From: an uncultured Bacillota bacterium
Lineage (GTDB): Bacteria; Bacillota; Clostridia; Peptostreptococcales; Anaerovoracaceae
Assembly: GCA_958448635.1 (NCBI GenBank)
Contig: CAUDEQ010000059.1
Location: 1 to 11,539 of the forward strand
DNA: 11,539 nucleotides
Reading direction: 5' to 3'
Shown here: positions 6,628 to 11,539 of the stretch, piece after piece
Numbering within the stretch: the stretch's first letter is position 1
Layout of the letters: the number at the start of each line of letters is the position of its first letter
The notes under the pieces: generated by a model
Told to the model about the DNA's origin: nothing
The model's database searches: none
What the model saw: only the letters and a program-made list of their open reading frames with translations
Made by a program: the position numbers and the translations under genes

Positions 6628-9627
6628 ATGAAGAAGAAAATTTGGCTGGCGATACTGGCATCGGCAATGATGGTGCTGACGATGATACCAGCGGTGGCGT
6701 TTGCTGCAGATGGCAGTGTAACGGTTAAAAGTGGAGAGAGCAGTAAAACGTATGAAACGCTGAGCGCTGCTGTAAGAGAAGCACAAAGTGGCGATACAAT
6801 AACCATAACGGGCAACTGTACGGATACGGATTCGATAACGATTGTGAATAAGTCTCTCACTTTCGTAGGTGAGGGGGCTTCGAAGCCGGAGATAAAAAAT
6901 GTATTTAATATAGCCCATACAGATGGCGGTCCTTACACTGTAAGCTTTGAGAATATTAAATTCGCTCCGACGACGGCAGGCAATGTGATAGCGGAGGCTT
7001 CAACGAATGCCACTTCGGCAGAGAATGTAAATCAGCTCATAGTAAAAAACTGCGAGTTTTATCTTACGGTAAATTCGAGCTCTCCACAGGGAGCAGCTGT
7101 TGCAATTAAAGGTTCAGGCACTGACGGCAAATACGTCACGGGAGCAAAGCTGACATTTACCGGTAACAATGTAGAGACGGACAGTTATTCGGGAGAAGGC
7201 AGTGGATATTATACGGCAGGAATCAGTACCTCTGCCGCTGGAAATAGCCTTTACGGAAACAACGTCTACAGTTATGCAAAGCATGAGATTTCGAATAATG
7301 AGTTCTTTGGACATTTGTATTACGCCTACGTGGGAGGTTATGCGAATTTTACCGACAACACCATAGATTTAAAGTACGGCAGTAATGTTGGTATAGATGA
7401 CTTTGGCAGAGCTCTTCAGGTAAGAGGGGCTCATGCCGATAATAACGGCGGTCAGCTTGACCTGACGGTTACAGGCAATACTATCAGAAACGTTAAACAA
7501 GTATTCAAGCTTTATCAATTGGATACATTGGTAGGCGTGGATGGCTGCACCTTTGAAATCGCAGGAAGCACCGGTTCGGGAGCCAATACATTTGAAGGGA
7601 CAAAAGAAGGAACAATTCCATCTTTAGGTGAATCGGATCCAAGTGCATCAGCCTTTGGAAACGTCTTATACATGGAGAATCTGTCCAATAAAACCTGGAG
7701 TAACATAACGAATCCGGAATTAGGTTTTAAGCTTTCCCAGGTCATTCTGACTAAGTTCGGAGACCTGTCTATGGGTAAAATGACCGTGGAAGACGGCACC
7801 CAGGTGGACACCTATACCCAGATAGTTGCTCCCGAGTCAGGAAGAACGGGATTATACACAGAGGCAGGGAATCAAAAGTATTGGTACTTTGCTACGATAT
7901 ATCCGGGTACTGTACATTACTTCATTGGTGACGATGGAAATGTGTATATGGCCAAACTGGTCGGCGGCGGAGGTGCAGATAAGCTGAATGTTTCCACGAA
8001 AGATACCCCTTGGCCGGGATGGCAAACTGCATCTGAAGGAGACCTATACAAGGCAGATTTCTCCATAGCCACAGACGAGCTTAGCAACACATACTACAAC
8101 GCAACTGCATCAGAAGTGGCAGACAACACCATAATGATAACAGCGGCAGGCGATGCGGATGCCACCGATATCAACGCCTTCATATCAAACATCGGTAATT
8201 ACACATCGCTCTATGTAACGGACAATGCAATTGCAACTGCGCCTGAAAGAGCACTTAAGATGGTTGTTCCAGCCGACGGCATCGGGCAGCTCCTCGTTAG
8301 CGGTGCCTTCCCTGTTGTCATCGATGCGGATATTTCAAACATAGAAATTGTAAACAAATGCGATGTTAAGATAAATGAAGGCAGCAAAATCGGTAAGATT
8401 GAGGTTTCCGAAGAGGCAGCAGTAGGAACGACCCTTAAAAATAACGGAACTGTGGAAGAGGTATATCTGCTTGCCACTACAAAACTTACCAATAATAGCG
8501 AAATAACTAAGATTTCCGTGGGAGAAACAAGGCCGGGAGGATATATTGCCAGACTGCAAAAGAGCGCCCTTGCCTGTGACAGCGTAATAAACAACGAAGG
8601 CAGCATAGGAGAAGTGCTCCTGGCATCCAGAACGGACCTGAATAACGGAAGTGAAAATAACAAGAATGCAACTATTCAGAGGCTCGTTATAGGTAATGTG
8701 GCCATGGAGGATGAAAACGGAGTACCATATGCTACAGATTCCAACATCATAAACTATGGCGAAATGTGTACAGAAGACAGTACTGCAGAAATAGCGAGCA
8801 ATATAGAAATCTATGTAAAATCCTTCTTTGACAACAAAGGTACAATCGGAAGTGACGGACGCGATCCTGCTACATACTCTTGTAAATGCAGCAATTTAGG
8901 TGGAGTAATCTATATAGGATACAACAGTGCAAGCTACGATTCAATCGATGGAATGACCTTCGTAAATGAAGGTACGATTTACACTGGTTCAAGGCATAAC
9001 GGAGACACACATCAGTGCTTCTCATTCTTTATACTGCCTAACCCTTCGACAGAAGAGGTAAACATAGAGATATACAATAAGGGAGACGGCAAAGCGTACG
9101 GACCTGCATATATCGGAGATGGATGGGATTTGGAAGCTGATAAAATAACTCATACTATAACTTATACGGGTAGTAAATATAACGATAAAGAGTCTTTAAA
9201 CTATAATCTTATAACTACAGCTGAAATAAGGAAGGCGAATTATAGTGGGCTTGAAGACGTCATTGCAAACGTCCCTGCAGATCTTAGCGGATACACTGCT
9301 GAAAGCGTAGCAGCCTTAGAAGCAGTGCTCGCGGAAATAGAAAAAAATCAGAATCTGGATTTCACAGAGCAGAGTAAGGTGGACGCCATGGCAAAGGCTC
9401 TTGAAGAGGCAATTGCGGGACTTACTCCTATCGAAGAAGAACCTTCTGATACACCAACCACGCCTGGAAGCGGTGAAGGGACAACTAATGGCTCTCAGGA
9501 CGGACAGGTAGATAAGGTGTCTGAAACAGGCGATGATACCAACCTCGCACTTCTCTTCGGAATCATGGCGCTTGCTGCGGCAGGAGCCGGCGGTGCGGCG
9601 GTTTACAGCAGGAGAAGACATAGCTAA
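6628..9627 (+). CDS. Large secreted beta-helix surface protein (adhesin-like) with sortase-like anchor
   Basis: The 999-aa reading starts at 6628, where GAGGTGGG precedes the ATG and the product begins with a clean signal peptide (residues 1-26, ending AFA); the in-frame ATG at 6562 would add 22 charged residues ahead of it. Residues about 30-330 look like a right-handed beta-helix (pectin-lyase fold), starting KTYETLSAAVREAQSGDTITI and rich in NNT and TFTGNN turns. About 530-790 is a second series of short strands ending in NNG, NNE or NKG. Residues 871-932 resemble a FIVAR-like three-helix module (GYTAESVAALEAVL, then AKALEEAIAGL). A Ser/Thr/Gly-rich linker, SETGD (965-969), a hydrophobic segment and RRRHS follow. 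The anchor is SETG rather than LPXTG. An adhesin role is inferred; no catalytic motif is seen. Confidence 0.85.
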   Translation: MKKKIWLAILASAMMVLTMIPAVAFAADGSVTVKSGESSKTYETLSAAVREAQSGDTITITGNCTDTDSITIVNKSLTFVGEGASKPEIKNVFNIAHTDGGPYTVSFENIKFAPTTAGNVIAEASTNATSAENVNQLIVKNCEFYLTVNSSSPQGAAVAIKGSGTDGKYVTGAKLTFTGNNVETDSYSGEGSGYYTAGISTSAAGNSLYGNNVYSYAKHEISNNEFFGHLYYAYVGGYANFTDNTIDLKYGSNVGIDDFGRALQVRGAHADNNGGQLDLTVTGNTIRNVKQVFKLYQLDTLVGVDGCTFEIAGSTGSGANTFEGTKEGTIPSLGESDPSASAFGNVLYMENLSNKTWSNITNPELGFKLSQVILTKFGDLSMGKMTVEDGTQVDTYTQIVAPESGRTGLYTEAGNQKYWYFATIYPGTVHYFIGDDGNVYMAKLVGGGGADKLNVSTKDTPWPGWQTASEGDLYKADFSIATDELSNTYYNATASEVADNTIMITAAGDADATDINAFISNIGNYTSLYVTDNAIATAPERALKMVVPADGIGQLLVSGAFPVVIDADISNIEIVNKCDVKINEGSKIGKIEVSEEAAVGTTLKNNGTVEEVYLLATTKLTNNSEITKISVGETRPGGYIARLQKSALACDSVINNEGSIGEVLLASRTDLNNGSENNKNATIQRLVIGNVAMEDENGVPYATDSNIINYGEMCTEDSTAEIASNIEIYVKSFFDNKGTIGSDGRDPATYSCKCSNLGGVIYIGYNSASYDSIDGMTFVNEGTIYTGSRHNGDTHQCFSFFILPNPSTEEVNIEIYNKGDGKAYGPAYIGDGWDLEADKITHTITYTGSKYNDKESLNYNLITTAEIRKANYSGLEDVIANVPADLSGYTAESVAALEAVLAEIEKNQNLDFTEQSKVDAMAKALEEAIAGLTPIEEEPSDTPTTPGSGEGTTNGSQDGQVDKVSETGDDTNLALLFGIMALAAAGAGGAAVYSRRRHS

Positions 9628-9653
9628 AGAAAAAATAAATACCGGAACAACAT

Positions 9654-9692
9654 AGGACCTGTGGACATCAAATCGCCACAGGCCCTATTTTT
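9654..9692 (+). terminator. Rho-independent terminator of the beta-helix gene
   Basis: CCTGTGG (9658-9664) pairs with CCACAGG (9676-9682), extended past one mismatch by AGG with CCT, and followed by ATTTTTA. It starts 27 nt after the stop codon. It may also serve the convergent DUF2442 gene ending at 9734. Confidence 0.8.
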
Positions 9693-9733
9693 ATACAATA
9701 TTATCCATAAATTCTTACCGCGTTTACAAATCA

Positions 9734-9973
9734 CTATGCCGGCTCGCTGTTATAATATATCTCATCCGGGCATAGATCCTGTCCGTGCGGCCACTCCACA
9801 GTGAATCCGTTTACAAATACCGACTTAAAATAATTCACATCAGACAGTTCACCGTACCAGTTTCCTGTGATATATGGAGCTACATCGAATATTTTTTTCT
9901 CTCTGGAATCGAATTCGATTACTATCTTATAGTCATCTATTGCTTTAACGTTTTTCGCAACAGGTCTCAGCAT
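9734..9973 (-). CDS. DUF2442 domain protein
   Basis: The 79-aa protein matches the DUF2442 family over its full length: an N-terminal strand pair (VKAIDDYKIVIEFDSREKKIFDV), then PYITGNWYGELSDVNYFKSVFV, then WPHGQDLCPDEIYY. The family is a small cytoplasmic alpha/beta protein of unknown biochemical role, often next to a DUF4160 gene in pairs proposed to be toxin-antitoxin-like. No DUF4160 partner is seen here: about 210 bp without a gene precede it and TnpV lies beyond. AAAGGTGAT gives a good ribosome binding site. It could be an orphan partner left by deletion or a solo protein. Confidence 0.8.
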   Translation of the reverse strand: MLRPVAKNVKAIDDYKIVIEFDSREKKIFDVAPYITGNWYGELSDVNYFKSVFVNGFTVEWPHGQDLCPDEIYYNSEPA

Positions 9974-9993
9974 AAATCACCTTTTTCTATTCC

Positions 9994-10078
9994 CAGTCAA
10001 CCAACAGTCAACTAATTTTTCGTTGAAATTTCAATATCTGCAGGCCTTAAGCCTGGTTTTAGGAACAACCCAGTCAAC
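9994..10078. repeat. Three CAGTCAAC repeats and a palindrome upstream of the DUF2442 gene
   Basis: CAGTCAAC occurs at 9994-10001, 10005-10012 and 10071-10078; the first two are 11 bp apart, about one helical turn. Between them and the third lies CAGGC-CTTAA-GCCTG (10041-10055). The group sits directly upstream of the DUF2442 start, so regulator binding sites are the likeliest reading. This is the main content of the gene-free stretch 9974-10187, together with AT-rich TATATAATAATTATAT-like sequence near 10117-10132. Confidence 0.4.
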
Positions 10079-10187
10079 TAAATTACTATATCCTGCGTTG
10101 CCTGAAACCTTTGCTTATATAATAATTATATTGCCTGCAGATACTTTATACAAGCTATTTACAGTATTGTACCTATTGATTATAAAT

Positions 10188-10604
10188 TTATTTGTAGATT
10201 ATCTCTCTGTACACGATCTCTTCCGCTCTGTTACGGATACTGTTCATAGCCTGCACCCATGCCATCATATCCTTTGCCTTGAGTTCTTCCGTAATATTCT
10301 CAGCCGATTTCATCTTGTCGATGAGCTTTTCTTTCATATCATCAGCCTGTTCACTAATTTCCGCAAGATACCCATTAAGGCTGCCTGATGTGAGCATATT
10401 GTAATACATTACCTTTTTATGCTTTTTCAAATATTGCCCGTGGCGAATCCCCCAAATTCCAACTGCATAATTCTCTTCTTTAGGAAATTTCAAGGCAGGA
10501 TACAGATAATCCCCACATTGTTCATATGTAATACCCTCTATAATATTCGCTTCTTCTGCAAGCCATTTTTTCCTTACATCTATCCTTTTTTCATAGTTTG
10601 TCAT
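10188..10604 (-). CDS. tnpV: TnpV family transposon-encoded protein
   Basis: The 138-aa reading starts at 10602-10604, chosen because AGGAGG lies 8 nt upstream (10613-10618). It carries the TnpV signature: GIWGIRHGQYLKKHKKVMYYNML (about residues 49-71), LTSGSLNGYLAEI (71-83), a helical stretch ending ITEELKAKDMMAWV, and MNSIRNRAEEIVYREIIY at the C-terminus. TnpV proteins are small accessory proteins known from Tn4451-like transposons and common in Clostridia mobile elements; their molecular role is unsettled. The predicted protein is complete. Its place beside the right end and beneath a candidate integrase arm site suggests a part in transfer or its control. Confidence 0.85.
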   Translation of the reverse strand: MTNYEKRIDVRKKWLAEEANIIEGITYEQCGDYLYPALKFPKEENYAVGIWGIRHGQYLKKHKKVMYYNMLTSGSLNGYLAEISEQADDMKEKLIDKMKSAENITEELKAKDMMAWVQAMNSIRNRAEEIVYREIIYK

Positions 10605-10631
10605 CTTGTTTTCCTCCTCATATCTATAAAT

Positions 10632-10642
10632 TCTTCCCACAA
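10632..10642. repeat. Candidate integrase arm-type site, right end
   Basis: TCTTCCCACAA here matches the repeats at 660-670 and 672-682 exactly over 11 bp. It lies about 150 bp inside the right attachment repeat and 28 nt upstream of the TnpV start, so integrase binding here might also affect TnpV expression. Confidence 0.5.
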
Positions 10643-10691
10643 AGCGCTCTGTTTTTGAATAATAATGATAAAATATCTTTAAATTTCATTT

Positions 10692-10751
10692 CGTGTTACG
10701 ATATCCGCCATCCGTTGAATTTTCAACGATCTTCGCAGATAATATAACACG
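10692..10751. other. Nested inverted repeats at the right end of the element
   Basis: An outer pair CGTGTTA (10692-10698) and TAACACG (10745-10751) encloses, almost concentrically, the perfect palindrome CGTTGAA-TT-TTCAACG (10713-10728). The whole lies within about 100 bp of the right repeat, in an untranslated stretch between TnpV and the attachment site. It could bind excisionase or a host bending protein, form a single-strand structure, or be the core of a small RNA. Confidence 0.45.
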
Positions 10752-10793
10752 CGATATGAAGTGGTAAGACGGTATGCAAACGCCCAAGGTCCG

Positions 10794-10831
10794 CAGGGTG
10801 TCCGGGGTTCGAACCCCTGATGGTGTACCAA
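10794..10831. repeat. Right attachment repeat, displaced tRNA-Lys 3' fragment
   Basis: The fragment begins CAGGGTGTCC, contains the T loop TTCGAAC and ends GGTGTACCAA. It differs from the tRNA-Lys 3' end at two positions. With the present 5' half, T10821 would face T515 in the acceptor stem, so this copy has either drifted or comes from a different tRNA-Lys gene. A hairpin terminator follows directly, as expected if this is the displaced original 3' end with the original tRNA terminator. Confidence 0.75.
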
Positions 10832-10833
10832 AG

Positions 10834-10866
10834 AAAACCTTGTGAATTTTTTCGCAAGGTTTTTTC
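10834..10866 (+). terminator. Terminator after the right tRNA fragment
   Basis: AAAACCTTGTG (10834-10844) pairs with CGCAAGGTTTT (10853-10863) with one T-G pair, running into a T stretch. It starts three bases after the right repeat and is best explained as the original tRNA-Lys terminator, separated from its gene by the insertion. Confidence 0.8.
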
Positions 10867-11539
10867 TTTCCGTAAACCATTGGAAATGCTGAGATTCAGC
10901 CTTATCATATGCAATCTCAATATGTAAAATAATGGTTCTGTTAAAAATGTTTGGGTGGCGGATACTCCAAGGACTCGCTGTCTGCGAGCCTCTTCAGCTT
11001 ATTTTTTAGAATCCTTGTTTTTTTAAACCTATTTATTAGATTTTCCACAAGACTCTTGTCTGAGAGGCCGGTACGTGGAAAAAGAGACCATTCCCTTCTG
11101 CAATTTCCACAAGTCCATCTCATGCAATACCGAGCTGTGGAATCTCATTATTCCACCTTACTAAACTCAGAATATCACCTTTAATTATATAGTTTACCGC
11201 TATGCAATGCCCCTGCTGCTGCCTCCGCCCAAAAGCCTGCGCTTGCACTTACAATCAAATCAGCTAATGTATCAGATTTCCATTTTCCCCTTTTTCAGCG
11301 CCTTCATATTTTGAAAATTGTTTGAGCCCCTGAGGGTATGCTAAAACACAGACGTGTGAGCAATACGCGAGATGTATCTGCTGTTTTTATGAGGATCAGC
11401 GGTTTTGAAGCAGTTAGGCGAGGGCCAGAGGCTGCGTCCGACACTTCTTATCCGTATCCATATAAATACTGTTCTGCAAAAAACGCTTTCCATCATTATA
11501 CTGATGTGGTATCATTAGCGCGGATGGATAGTATTCATA
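10867..11539. other. Region right of the element without a recognisable gene
   Basis: I found no convincing gene in these 673 bases. Visible structures are a hairpin CTCGC-TGTCT-GCGAG (10974-10988), and TTTTCCAC (11041-11048) paired with GTGGAAAA (11075-11082) enclosing a smaller CTCT/AGAG stem. The minus strand at 11181-11292 reads a fragment ending ADLIVSASAGFWAEAAAGALHSGKLYN without a start in frame; an ATG 11 codons upstream is in another frame, so it may be a frameshifted small gene. A plus-strand reading from ATG 11338 stays open to the window end (MLKHRRVSNTRDVSAVF onward) with no well-spaced ribosome binding site. The 60-codon minus reading at 10941-11123 (MRWTCGNCRREW onward) lacks support beyond being open. 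Confidence 0.35.

Larger units (their letters stand above)
548..10831. mobile_element. tRNA-Lys-integrated element of about 10.2 kb with surface protein cargo
   Basis: The boundaries are inferred from an imperfect 38-bp direct repeat (548-585 and 10794-10831) of the tRNA-Lys 3' end, giving a unit of 10,246 bp. An integrase gene lies just inside the left end, as is usual for tRNA-targeting tyrosine integrases, and repeated candidate integrase arm sites lie just inside both ends. The content in order is integrase, XRE repressor, excisionase-like HTH, RepA-like protein, two divergent surface protein genes, DUF2442 and TnpV. No relaxase, coupling protein, conjugation gene or capsid gene is visible, so it is probably a satellite-like, mobilised-in-trans or decayed element. 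Confidence 0.75.

Noticed and set aside
8211..8663. A 150-codon minus-strand frame inside the beta-helix gene
   Set aside because: It lacks a ribosome binding site or recognisable domain and lies antisense to a gene with a clear domain layout.
10023..10388. A 121-codon plus-strand frame near the right end
   Set aside because: It is mostly antisense to TnpV and has no ribosome binding site or family pattern.
10686..10920. Minus-strand readings containing SGVRTPDTLRTLGV
   Set aside because: The core is the antisense translation of the tRNA-Lys 3' fragment at 10794-10831, a well-known source of false proteins.

Overview
The window looks like a chromosome segment of a Gram-positive, gut-type anaerobe of class Clostridia. 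The support is strong AGGAGG-type ribosome binding sites, DUF6273 and beta-helix wall proteins with sortase-like tails, a DUF6017-type replication protein and a TnpV family protein. The species cannot be named from this sequence.

Most of the window is one integrated mobile element of about 10.2 kb. Its left end is the 3' part of an intact tRNA-Lys(CUU) gene (509-584). Its right end is a 38-bp, two-mismatch copy of the same tRNA 3' end (10794-10831), followed by a hairpin and T-run. Left of the element are a low-complexity 57-aa ORF and the tRNA with its promoter. Right of it (10867-11539) I see no convincing gene.

The element has three parts. (1) A recombination, control and replication block: a tyrosine integrase (minus), an XRE-type repressor (minus), a divergent excisionase-like HTH gene and a RepA-like replication protein (plus). 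Two identical TTGCAATACGCAA operators sit between the divergent genes, one on the repressor's -35 and one at the start of the xis-repA transcript, which fits a lysogeny-like switch. (2) A cargo block: two divergent genes for large secreted, wall-anchored surface proteins, one DUF6273 (minus) and one beta-helix (plus), separated by about 540 bp holding a gene remnant and a terminator. (3) A right-end block: a DUF2442 protein and a TnpV-family protein, both minus.

The most striking observation concerns the cargo. Each surface protein gene has a sigma-70-like promoter with a run of exactly nine G on its coding strand inside the -35/-10 spacer, and both spacers are 19 bp. Homopolymer runs in promoter spacers are a known cause of phase variation through slipped-strand mispairing. 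The element therefore appears to carry a pair of independently phase-variable surface proteins. Four copies of TCTTCCCACA (three beside the integrase, one about 150 bp inside the right end) look like integrase arm sites and independently support the proposed ends. No relaxase, conjugation gene, sortase, structural phage gene or resistance gene was found, so the element is probably a satellite-like or decayed integrative element that needs help to move.
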